A DNA stretch of 64,000 nt from an uncultured Polaribacter sp. Lineage in GTDB: Bacteria; Bacteroidota; Bacteroidia; Flavobacteriales; Flavobacteriaceae. Shown piece after piece: positions 1-9,400 of this stretch. The stretch's first letter is position 1; every line of letters starts with the position of its first letter. A program made the translations under genes and the position numbers. The stretch is taken from assembly GCF_947503855.1 (NCBI RefSeq), contig NZ_CANNFF010000009.1, positions 1 through 64,000 of the forward strand, in the 5' to 3' direction. Under the pieces are notes generated by a model, which had not been told where the DNA came from, searched no databases, and worked only from the letters and a program-made list of their open reading frames with translations.

Positions 1-560
1 CCTGTAATTGTATAGTTTAGTGCTGGATCTGTTGCGCCATATACTTTTGTTTGACCTGAATCAGCTGTTACTGTTAATGCGGCTTTGGTTATGCTAAAGT
101 CGGCTGTTACAAAGCTTATGTTATAATTGCTATCAACAGCACCGGAAGGTGTAATGGTATAGGTATCTACATCTTCTCCTGTTGCTCTTACGATGCTAAC
201 TCCTGTATCTAAACTAGATTCGGTATCACTATTTACGAATCCTGTAATTGTATAGTTTAGTGCTGGATCTGTTGCGCCATATACTTTTATTTGACCTGAA
301 TCAGCTGTTACTGTTAAAGAAGCTTTGGTGATGCTAAAGTCGGCTGTTACAAAGCCTATGTCATAATTGCTATCAACAGCACCGGAAGGTGTAATGGTAT
401 AGGTATTTACATCTTCTCCTGTTGCTCTTGCAATACTAACTCCTGTATCTAAACTAGATTCTGTATCACTATTTACAAATCCTGTAATTGTATAGTTTAG
501 CGCTGGATCTATTGCGCCATATACTTTTGTTTGACCTGAATCAGCTGTTACTGTTAAAAA
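1..560 (-). repeat. 240-bp tandem repeats encoding MBG domains
   Basis: The sequence cctgtaattgtatagtttag recurs at 1, 241 and 481, exactly 240 bp apart, with only scattered substitutions between units. Each unit encodes one 80-residue MBG domain of the surface protein on the minus strand. The array continues beyond the left edge, so the copy number is unknown. High nucleotide identity implies recent amplification or ongoing homogenisation. Confidence 0.92.
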
Positions 561-3500
561 AGCTTTGGTTATATTGAAAGTTACTGTTCTTGTTCCGTTG
601 TAGTTGCCTTTACCTGTAATAGTAATTGTAGCTGTACCTACATTGGTATTGTTTACATAACTCAACTCATAGTCTGTATCTTTTAAAAGAACTGTGGTAC
701 CATCTTTGACCTCTGGACTTGGTGTTTGAGCAAATCCTGAGTAAACAAGATCAGAGATAGATGCGACTGTAATCCCACTCGCATTGATATCCTTTACTTG
801 ATCATCATCCAACGTAATATTAGCATTTACCAATTCAGATGAAGTAGCTGGAAGAAGATTATCTCCTACCCAATAATTTCCTGTACCATCATCTTTAATA
901 GTTGCTATTCCTAAGATTGTTGTAATATTATTATTTGCAGGTTGTGCGAAAGTACCAATTGCAGAACCAATTGAAGATGAAAAAAGCCTCGTATCAGAGC
1001 TAGAACCAGTTACCCCCATTCTAATTTTGAATTTATCAACAGGTTTTTCATAGTAAGCTATAAAAGAGGCTGTTTCTTCGAAGTCAATACCCGATAAGCT
1101 TGTATTAATTCCTTCGAATCTGGTAAATCCAGTTCTACCTGATGGATTTTCAATCACTGTTAAACCAGAAGTTTGTCCTAATTGATAAGAACTTAAACCA
1201 AATAGCTCAACAAACTCTTTACTAGACGCACTACCATCAATATCTACTGGATGTATAACAAAGTTTTTAACTCCCACTTTTGTTGTGGTTCCAGATAAGA
1301 AAAATTCAAAAGTAAAATCTACAAATGAGCCAGAGCTTGAATTTGAATTGATTCGAGGTTCAAATCTTGAAGGATTAGTATTACTATCAAATGTAAAACT
1401 ACTCACATTTGATTTATCATCGATACGAATAACAACATCAATTGCTTGACCATTAATAGTAATGGCATTTACTTTTTTATAAGTTGTACCAACAGCCCCA
1501 TCTGTTCCTGTTCTATTGTAATTATCGAGATTAAAGGTTTGAAAATTTGCATCATATACCGTTAAACCTACCAAATCATTTGGTATTTCAATTACTTCTA
1601 AAGAAAACGTTTCTACACCTTCAAAAACAGTATCTTTCTCATTGGTGATGTCTACTCTTACGTTAACCGAACCTCCACTAGGAACAGTGAGCTGATCATC
1701 GGGATTATAGTCAATCCAAGCACTACCATTCCATGATTGTATAGTTGGCGGATTACCTAAATCTGCTTCTCCTGACTCTTGTAATAGCTTTAGTGAAAAT
1801 ACATCACCAACAGGACCATTTACTGTAAATACACCCCAATCAGAACCTTCGTTGATTGTGATGTTATTAATAGGAACTAATAATATAAAACCAGATTTAG
1901 AAGACTGACCGTTACTTGAAGTAGTAACAGTTATAGCTCCAGATTTTGCTTCTTGTGGCACAATAACAGTAATAGAAGTGTCAGAATTGAGTGTAAATAT
2001 TGCGTCTACTCCACCAATTGTTACTGTATTTACTAAATTAAAGTTTACACCAATTATATTAATTTCAGAACCAATTTCTACTGATGTCGGTGAAAAAGAG
2101 GTAATGTTAGGAGCATTTGCATTAATTTCATATGTTCCAAATACAGAATAAGGTTTAAGCGTATATAAAGCGCTATTTACTCCATTAAGAGTAAGACCTC
2201 CTAAATAAGCAACATCATTATAAGTACCTGCTGGGGTATTGTTATCTATTGTATAAAGTGCAGTTCCGGTTGGAGCAGATAAACCTAGTGAAACTAAATC
2301 AATTTCGTTTCCACTTTCATTTAAAATAGTATATGTTGGAAAAATATTACCCACTGGTCCAATACCATTATTAACTTTTACATACAAGGCAGTACGAGGA
2401 TAAGTAAGTTCTTTTAAACTTGGAAGCTTACCTTCTTGTTTAGACCAATAGATGTTATTAAAGCCACCAGGAATATTAGTTCCTGAAACTGGAGAAGTTT
2501 CAGTTACATTAGAGTAAACACTTGTAGGAAATGAGCCATTACCTTTTTTAGTAAGCGTAGTATAAGAATTAACAGAAGTTGCTAACGAATTCTGATAACC
2601 AGCAATACCACCATAAGAAACGTCTTGAGAAACTACATTACTCCAAGAATAACAGTTAGAAATTGAACTATCTGAAACATATATAACTCCAACTAAACCA
2701 CCTGTACCATAATAACCTGATGAATGGTGAGCTGTCAAGATACTACCTGTAGAATAAGATCTTTCAAGTACAAATTTAACCGTTGTGGAAGAATTAGTCT
2801 TATCATAATTACCAACATCACCAACTAAACCACCAACAGATAAGCGTCTAGATATTTCAGAACCAGCTGAACTTACATCGGCAGAACTGTAAGATCTCGT
2901 GATAAAAGTTGTACCATTATTTACATTACCTACTAACCCACCTGCAAAAAATATAGCTTGTTTATCGGTATCACTGGCAGTTACGGTAGGATCAGTATTG
3001 GCTGTTGCTATTTTACCTGTACTCCATAAACCATTTAAAGTTGTTGTATAGGCTTCTTTTGAATAACCCGAAGACAGGTCTGCTTGTCCTATATTTCCCA
3101 CAATACCTCCTACTCTATATTCTGTAGAATTACTAGTTGACGAAGTAAAGATATCCATATCAGTTACTCCTAAATTTCTAATAGTAGCACCTCGAACCTC
3201 TGAAAAGAATCCTAAGTTGATTAGTGAACCACCTGAATTTCTAATGTTCATGTTTTGAATTTCATTACCAAAACCTTCGAAAACTCCTTCAAAAACAGAA
3301 GAAATTACTGCTGTAGAATAATTATTTACAGATAAATCAATATCATCAGTTAATACTACTCTATCTGATGAAGAAGAAGGTATAGATGAAAGCTCAGAGA
3401 TATCATTAACTATATTGTAAGAATTATTAGCAATATTTACAGAGGCATTTGTACCAGTCATTTTAATACTAGCTTCATTTGACAAATTGAATATGTAATC

Positions 3501-4943
3501 AAAAGAATTAGATGGCACCGTTGTATCGTCACTACCTCCATAATAAATATTTAGTCCTGCATCGTCATTGGTTGCTAAAATTTGACTGTTAAATAAAATA
3601 TTACCAGCTGATTTTAAAGTTAAATTAGAATCTGTATTCCATGTTATATCAGATTCCATATTGATATAACCGTTAGTAAGAAGGGTTAAATCACCAACGT
3701 TAAGGGCAGCATTAATAACTGAAGCGTTAATACTTGCTTCTTCAGAACTACGAGAAACGATAAAGCCTGAAATGAGGTCCCATGTAGTTCCTCTTTCTGA
3801 ACCTCCACTAGTAACAACTTTTAAGTTTCCGTTGCTTTCAACAATAATTTCAGTAGTTTGACCATAAGATGTTCCTTCACTATTTTTAGCAAAAGATCTT
3901 AGGTAATAAACTCCTCCGTTTATATTACTTATGGTTCCTGTAAAAACACCTTCACCAGTACCTTCTATTATTTTCGTATCAGAGATAGTAGGGTTTTCAT
4001 TTGTTTGTGACCAGACAAAACCTCTTTCGATAACTGTTGAACCTCGATCATCTGTAACCTCTCCATTAAGGTTTATAGTAGTTCCTGATCGAGAAGCGTT
4101 ACCCGTTACAATTGGAAGCCCCGCTTCAATGAACGATGAACCTCCAGAAAGATTTACACTGTAGCGATCTAAATGAGATATTCTGTTACCTCCTACTGCA
4201 AAATAAGAATGTAGTATATTTGCATCTTGAAAATTTGCATTCGCATAGGTAATACTCTCAGAAGTATTTATACCGTGCAACTCTCCATCTACATTAGACT
4301 TATAGGATTTGAAAGAGAGTTTAAAATTAGATTCACTTAGGTTTTCAATAGTTAATTCTGCAAACAACCATTTTTCTTCTTCTTCTATAGTTCCATTTCC
4401 GTTTTTATCAAAATGCTGAGTGAGTCCAGAGGATCCATTGATAGGTTGCCAGTTAGAAGGTGAATTAGTTGTGCCATTGTGCCAAATATAGCCTCCGCCA
4501 TGAAAAGAGATTCCAAGAACCTTACCATTACTCCTTGCGTATAGTCCTTGTGCAGTAGTGTTAAGTGTACCGTTAGACTCTGGTATTTGAAATCCTAAAC
4601 CGCCATAACCTACGCCATTACTTTTAAAATAAATACTAAATTTATAAACACTTCCAACTCCACTATTAGAGTAACCTTGCTTAGAAATAAAAACCTCGTC
4701 TATATCTTTACTACTATTGTTATCATTTACCCTTAAATAACCAGAATTAAAGAGACCTCCTGAGGTTTCATATCTGGGTAATATTTCTCCACCATTAGAT
4801 TGATTTCCGTCAGTATAAAAATTATTTAGGTCTGATGAAGAATTAAATTCAATGGCACTTGTATTTTGTGCAATTAATAAATGAAATAGAGAAGAGACAA
4901 AAAATGAGAATAAAAATAGAAAAATATAATATTTCTTTTTCAT
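1..4943 (-). CDS. Giant secreted surface protein, GLUG/IPT/MBG domains (3' end outside window)
   Basis: The reading frame opens at the ATG complementary to 4941-4943 and runs off the left edge in frame, so only about 1,647 N-terminal residues are visible. It starts with a signal peptide (MKKKYYIFLFLFSFF... ending near LIAQ). Next come a jelly-roll-like region, a 'DDRGSTVIERGFVW' fibronectin-like segment, GLUG-type repeats (GGLVGNVNNGTT, GGLVGDVGN), an IPT/TIG domain (PNITSFSPTSVEIGSEINI), a Calx-beta-like segment, and finally 80-residue MBG repeats with the hallmark KVYGATDPALNYT. These are modules of large adhesins exported by Bacteroidota. The sorting domain must lie left of base 1 and cannot be checked. 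Upstream are a -7 box, paired direct repeats and a decayed regulator. Function as adhesin or matrix protein is inference. Confidence 0.85.
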   Translation of the reverse strand, partial: MKKKYYIFLFLFSFFVSSLFHLLIAQNTSAIEFNSSSDLNNFYTDGNQSNGGEILPRYETSGGLFNSGYLRVNDNNSSKDIDEVFISKQGYSNSGVGSVYKFSIYFKSNGVGYGGLGFQIPESNGTLNTTAQGLYARSNGKVLGISFHGGGYIWHNGTTNSPSNWQPINGSSGLTQHFDKNGNGTIEEEEKWLFAELTIENLSESNFKLSFKSYKSNVDGELHGINTSESITYANANFQDANILHSYFAVGGNRISHLDRYSVNLSGGSSFIEAGLPIVTGNASRSGTTINLNGEVTDDRGSTVIERGFVWSQTNENPTISDTKIIEGTGEGVFTGTISNINGGVYYLRSFAKNSEGTSYGQTTEIIVESNGNLKVVTSGGSERGTTWDLISGFIVSRSSEEASINASVINAALNVGDLTLLTNGYINMESDITWNTDSNLTLKSAGNILFNSQILATNDDAGLNIYYGGSDDTTVPSNSFDYIFNLSNEASIKMTGTNASVNIANNSYNIVNDISELSSIPSSSSDRVVLTDDIDLSVNNYSTAVISSVFEGVFEGFGNEIQNMNIRNSGGSLINLGFFSEVRGATIRNLGVTDMDIFTSSTSNSTEYRVGGIVGNIGQADLSSGYSKEAYTTTLNGLWSTGKIATANTDPTVTASDTDKQAIFFAGGLVGNVNNGTTFITRSYSSADVSSAGSEISRRLSVGGLVGDVGNYDKTNSSTTVKFVLERSYSTGSILTAHHSSGYYGTGGLVGVIYVSDSSISNCYSWSNVVSQDVSYGGIAGYQNSLATSVNSYTTLTKKGNGSFPTSVYSNVTETSPVSGTNIPGGFNNIYWSKQEGKLPSLKELTYPRTALYVKVNNGIGPVGNIFPTYTILNESGNEIDLVSLGLSAPTGTALYTIDNNTPAGTYNDVAYLGGLTLNGVNSALYTLKPYSVFGTYEINANAPNITSFSPTSVEIGSEINIIGVNFNLVNTVTIGGVDAIFTLNSDTSITVIVPQEAKSGAITVTTSSNGQSSKSGFILLVPINNITINEGSDWGVFTVNGPVGDVFSLKLLQESGEADLGNPPTIQSWNGSAWIDYNPDDQLTVPSGGSVNVRVDITNEKDTVFEGVETFSLEVIEIPNDLVGLTVYDANFQTFNLDNYNRTGTDGAVGTTYKKVNAITINGQAIDVVIRIDDKSNVSSFTFDSNTNPSRFEPRINSNSSSGSFVDFTFEFFLSGTTTKVGVKNFVIHPVDIDGSASSKEFVELFGLSSYQLGQTSGLTVIENPSGRTGFTRFEGINTSLSGIDFEETASFIAYYEKPVDKFKIRMGVTGSSSDTRLFSSSIGSAIGTFAQPANNNITTILGIATIKDDGTGNYWVGDNLLPATSSELVNANITLDDDQVKDINASGITVASISDLVYSGFAQTPSPEVKDGTTVLLKDTDYELSYVNNTNVGTATITITGKGNYNGTRTVTFNITKAFLTVTADSGQTKVYGAIDPALNYTITGFVNSDTESSLDTGVSIARATGEDVNTYTITPSGAVDSNYDIGFVTADFSITKASLTVTADSGQIKVYGATDPALNYTITGFVNSDTESSLDTGVSIVRATGEDVDTYTITPSGAVDSNYNISFVTADFSITKAALTVTADSGQTKVYGATDPALNYTIT

Positions 4944-5012
4944 GGTGGGGGATTGGATTTAGATTTTATAAATTAATTTTATTTATAAAAATTTGAATAC
5001 TATTTTAATTGA

Positions 5013-5020
5013 CAAAAGTA
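5013..5020 (-). promoter_or_regulatory. -7 promoter box of the left giant gene
   Basis: On the minus strand this reads TACTTTTG, a match to the Bacteroidota -7 consensus TAnnTTTG. It lies about 70 nt upstream of the ATG at 4943. No convincing TTG -33 box is present at the usual spacing, which fits a promoter needing an activator. The paired direct repeats begin 48 bp further upstream. Confidence 0.5.
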
Positions 5021-5067
5021 AAGATATTTTTTTAAAAGATTATTAAAAAATAAATAATACGTACTCT

Positions 5068-5105
5068 TTTAAAAAAAAGGACACCTAATTTAAAAAAAGA
5101 GTACT
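5068..5105. promoter_or_regulatory. Paired A-tract direct repeats, 21 bp apart (candidate AraC-type operator)
   Basis: TTTAAAAAAAAGGACA at 5068 is followed 21 bp later by a related TTTAAAAAAA-GAGTACT at 5089. The same arrangement occurs at 15034 and 15055 in front of the other giant gene, at nearly the same distance from the minus-strand -7 box (48 versus 50 bp). AraC-family proteins often bind direct repeats spaced by two helical turns. The second half-site here carries a one-base insertion. Confidence 0.55.
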
Positions 5106-5131
5106 ATCATTATAATCGTCTTGCTCACCTA

Positions 5132-5444
5132 ATGGAACTTTTATTTTTTACCTGATCTTTCTGTATTTATATTTTTATAACAAATAGAGAAAACTTAAAA
5201 ATTAAATTATGAAGTACTTCGTTAATACTTTTTAATCATTTTACGCCTTTTTATTTACTTGCAGGTCCTAGTTTTTATTATTTTACAAAAGCTTATCACA
5301 TGCTAAAAAATACTGTAGCAACCAAATTATATAACCTGAATTATATTGCTAAAAAATGGCTTTAATTCTAGATTTAACTTCTACGCTATTTTTAAAAAAC
5401 ATATAGAATGTACACCAAGAGATTACTTGAATAAAAGGAAATAA
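5132..5444 (+). pseudogene. Decayed copy of the membrane-bound AraC-family regulator
   Basis: This stretch is clearly homologous to the intact regulator at 15100-16212. It has the same ATGGAACTTTT start, the same first 80 or so bases, the segment around 'acgcctttttatttacttgcaggtcc', and the 3' end encoding the HTH and the PRDYLNKRK-like terminus. Two internal deletions explain the shortening: about 69 bp between the two AATACTTTTT copies seen at 15192 and 15261 of the intact gene, and about 720 bp between 15329 and 16050. Small indels also break the frame, so it cannot make a working regulator. It lies divergent from the left giant gene exactly as the intact copy lies divergent from the right one. 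Confidence 0.9.
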
Positions 5445-5482
5445 AACATCTCTATAAAACCTTATGTATCATAAGGTTATAC

Positions 5483-5514
5483 AAAAAACCCTCAACTGAT
5501 GTTAAGGGTTTTTT
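5483..5514 (-). terminator. Terminator of the surface protein/PorP operon
   Basis: AAAAAACCCT (5483-5492) pairs with AGGGTTTTTT (5505-5514), with further AAC/GTT pairing inside. Read on the minus strand the hairpin ends in a run of T. It lies just downstream of the porP-like stop codon at 5552. Confidence 0.75.
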
Positions 5515-5551
5515 ATCTCTAAGAGCTTTAATTCTCTCTTTTTTTCTTAAT

Positions 5552-6436
5552 TTAAAATTGATACTTTAACAAGACTTCTAATGAACTACCTACATTGCTG
5601 TATTGGCTTTGTGAGTTAACCTCGTATACCCAACCTGTTGTAAATTGATTGTTTAATTTTAAGTTCATTAAAGCTGCAAATGCATTGTTGGTTCTATAGG
5701 TAGCGCCTATCTCAAAACTTCTATTAAAACCTACCATGGTATTAAAATCTGTTATTATTGGCGCTCCTGTTACAGTACGCGTAAAAACACTTGGTCTTAC
5801 GTAAATATTCTCTGACTTAGAAACCAAAAACTCATAGCCCATAGCACTGTACAAATGAGGTTTATCGGTAACAACACTAACCAATCCATTTTCTGTCTTG
5901 GTTTGTCTGGTATCTAAAACTCTTGGTACTCCTACCGAAAAGTAAAAAGCTCCCTTTGTATAATGCGCTCCAAAACCAATATTGGGTAAAATTATATCTG
6001 TCGTATTTAAAGAAGGATCTGCTACTAAATTATAGGTGTTTAAACCACCTGCATTAATCGCATAAAAATTGGCTCCTGCCTTAACACCTAAATATAAGAA
6101 GGCCTCGTCTTCTAGTTGTAAACGATAACTATAATCGATACTTACAAAGGTAGATTGTGTTACAAAAACCTTGTCCATAATCACAGAAACTCCTAGTCCC
6201 ACATTATTCCCGGCATCATAACCGTAGGTAAAGCTTGTGGTAATTGGAGACATTGGTGCATTTGCCCAATGACGCCTGTGTAATAAAGTCATCGTACTAC
6301 CACCATCTAAGCTAACCGCTGCTGGATTAAATAATACCATTTGTGAGTTGTACTGTGTAATTAAACTCTCTTGTTGTGCTTTGGTATCTAATGATACTAT
6401 AATCATTAATAAAGCTATAAAATATATTTTTTTCAT
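5552..6436 (-). CDS. PorP/SprF family type IX secretion membrane protein
   Basis: The product is about 294 residues from the ATG at 6436, which opens a clean signal peptide (MKKIYFIALLMIIVSLDTKAQ). An upstream start at 6481 would add 15 residues and overlap the preceding gene, so it is less likely. The mature part shows the PorP/SprF signature at its start (QYNSQMVLFNPAAVS, HRRHWANAPMSP) and then alternating beta-strands of an outer membrane barrel ending in aromatic F. Family members pair with T9SS cargo carrying a type-B C-terminal domain, as SprF does with SprB. The gene lies 23 bp downstream of the giant gene with just such a domain, so the two are probably co-transcribed and this protein probably serves that cargo's export or anchoring. 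Confidence 0.9.
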   Translation of the reverse strand: MKKIYFIALLMIIVSLDTKAQQESLITQYNSQMVLFNPAAVSLDGGSTMTLLHRRHWANAPMSPITTSFTYGYDAGNNVGLGVSVIMDKVFVTQSTFVSIDYSYRLQLEDEAFLYLGVKAGANFYAINAGGLNTYNLVADPSLNTTDIILPNIGFGAHYTKGAFYFSVGVPRVLDTRQTKTENGLVSVVTDKPHLYSAMGYEFLVSKSENIYVRPSVFTRTVTGAPIITDFNTMVGFNRSFEIGATYRTNNAFAALMNLKLNNQFTTGWVYEVNSQSQYSNVGSSLEVLLKYQF

Positions 6437-6459
6437 AATTCTAGTGGGTATCTTAATGA

Positions 6460-9400
6460 TTATTTTGTTTTGTATATCCAACCTTTATAATCGATTGTAC
6501 CATTTCCGTCTAAATCTAGTTGATAAAAGTAAGCTGTGTTATCTGGTAAAGCTTTTCCTGTGTTGCCTTGTTTTCTACCGCTCCAAGTATTCAAGTACCC
6601 TTTCTTGCGATAGACTTCTTCGCCATATCTATTGTAGATAAACACTTGATTATTTGGATAGTTCTCTATGTTATGAATCATCCAAGTATCGTTAATTCCA
6701 TCGCCATTTGGTGTAACTGCTTCTGAGATATTAATCTCAACCGTATCACAAACATCTCCTAAACCGTCACCATCTCTATCTTCTTGCAAAGGATTATATG
6801 CTAAAGGACAGTTATCTTGATCATCATTGACACCATCGTTATCATCATCAGTATCTGTGGCATCATTTACGCCATCATTATCATTGTCTGTTCCGTTGTC
6901 ATTTAAGCCATCGCCATTTATATCTGCATCAGAATCATTGTTGATACCATCATTATCAATGTCTGAATCTACACAGTCTGGTAGTGTATCTCCATCAGTA
7001 TCTGTGGCTAATGAACTGGAATCTAATGGATCTGATCCACAAGCAATCTCATTAACATCTAACTGACCATCGCCATCATCATCAGTATCTGCATTGTCTC
7101 CTGTACCATCTCCATCCGTGTCTGTATCTTCTTCTGGATCTAATGGAAAGGCATCATTAATATCTAAAGTACCGTCGTTATCGTCATCTAGATCATTTTC
7201 ATCGTTGATACCATCGGCATCGGTATCGTCTCCATTGTCATTGACTCCATCGCCATCTATATCCGCATCTTCGTTGTTGTTGATGCCATCGCCGTCGATA
7301 TCATCATCGCTTGCATCGTTGATGCCATCGCCATCCGTATCTTCTCCATTATCGTTGGTTCCATCACCATCTACATCCACATCTTCGTCGTTTGGTATCC
7401 CATCGCCGTCAATATCGTCATCACTTGCATCGTTGATGCCGTCACCATCCGTATCTTCTCCGTTATCGTTGGTTCCATCACCATCTGGATCCACATCTTC
7501 CTCGTTTGGTATCCCATCGCCGTCAATATCGTCATCACTTTCATCGTTGATGCCATCGCCATCCGTATCGTCTCCATTATCGTTGGTTCCGTCACCATCT
7601 ACATCCACATCTTCGTCGTTTGGTATCCCATCGCCGTCAATATCGTCATCGCTTGTATCGTTGATGCCATCGCCATCCGTATCGTCTCCATTATCGTTGG
7701 TTCCATCGCCATCTATATCCACATCTTCGTCGTTGTTGATGCCATCGCCGTCAATATCGTCATCGCTTGCATCGTTGATGCCATCGCCATCCGTATCGTC
7801 TCCGTTATCGTTGGTTCCATCACCATCTGGATCAGCGTCTTCGTCGTTTGGTATCCCATCGCCGTCGATATCGTCATCGCTTGCATCGTTAATGCCGTCA
7901 CCATCCGTATCGTCTCCGTTATCGTTGGTTCCATCACCATCTACATCGGCATCTTCCTCGTTTGGTATCCCATCGCCGTCGATATCGTCATCGCTTGCAT
8001 CGTTGATACCATCGCCATCCGTATCGTCTCCGTTATCGATGGTTCCATCGCCATCTACATCGGCATCTTCGTCGTTTGGTATCCCATCGCCGTCAATATC
8101 GTCATCGCTTGCATCGTTGATACCATCGCCATCCGTATCGTCTCCGTTATCGATGGTTCCATCGCCATCTACATCGGCATCTTCGTCGTTTGGTATCCCA
8201 TCGCCGTCAATATCGTCATCGCTTGCATCGTTGATACCATCGCCATCCGTATCGTCTCCGTTATCGATGGTTCCATCGCCATCTACATCGGCATCTTCGT
8301 CGTTTGGTATCCCATCGCCGTCAATATCGTCATCGCTTGCGTCTCCTTCACCATCATTATCTGTATCAATATCTATGAATAAATTAAAATTAACAGTACC
8401 TGATCCTGCTGCATTTGTTGCAGTTATGGTGAACTGTGTTTGCACTAGCGCAACTGTTGGTGTTCCTGTTATAGCACCTGTTGAAGTATCAAAACTTAAA
8501 CCAGAAGGTAATGCTGGTGATATTGCATAAGAAGTAATCGTACCTCCAGAATTTGTTGTACTAATTGCAGTTAACGCAACATTAATTACGCCATTATAAT
8601 CAGCTTGACTTAAAGTAATAGCTGGTGGAGCTAATGTTTGAATATTTGTATTTGTAGTAGAAGCTAAAGGATTACTAAATGCATCTTGATAGCTTATTGT
8701 TACATTATATGTTGTAAATGAAAGCGCTGCGCCCGAAACTACATTTGTAATTATTGTTGGGTCTGACCCCACTTCATAATTAAAAGTAGCTGAAGTAGCA
8801 TCTGACATGGTCCAAACTGTAGCAGTATTGCCATCTGTTGGACTGAAAGTTAAAGTTACAGAACCACTTAATGGTGCTTCTGGTAACGTATAATCTACCT
8901 GTAATGTAGTAGCTCCTGTGGTATCTGTAGCTGGTAAGGTTAATACTGGATCTTGCGTAGTACCAACAGTAATTGTTATTGGATAATCTACACTACAACC
9001 ATTTGCATTCGTATACGTAATTACTGTATTTCCTTGAACCAATCCACTAACTTCACCATTTGTATCTACAGTTGCATTTGTTGGGTTAGAAGAAACCCAT
9101 GCATTTGAAGTTGCAGGGTCTGTGGTGGCTGAAAGTGTTATGGATTCACCCGCTGCAACTGAGGTATCCCCAGAAATAACTGGTGTAGGATTAACAGTAA
9201 CTTGAATAGAAACTCTTGAACTTTCACAACCATTCGAGTTTTTTTGACTAACATAATAAGTAGTAGTACCTACTGAAGAAGTATCAGGGGTTGGAGCAGT
9301 TGTACTTGCGATTCCTCCTGTGGCTTCTGTATACCATTGTAAAATATTTCCTGTAGCGGGTGTTGCTGTTAAAGCGCTGGCTGTTTCACCTACACAATAT

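Noticed and set aside
7205..8345. Regular 114-bp repeats resembling a CRISPR array or satellite
   Set aside because: Units are in frame, encode TSP3 calcium loops, have no unique spacers and no cas genes nearby.
7094..8530. 478-residue Ser/Pro-rich plus-strand open frame
   Set aside because: It is the exact antisense of the TSP3 repeat array; the Ser-Pro periodicity mirrors Asp-Gly codons, and it has no start context or homologous features.
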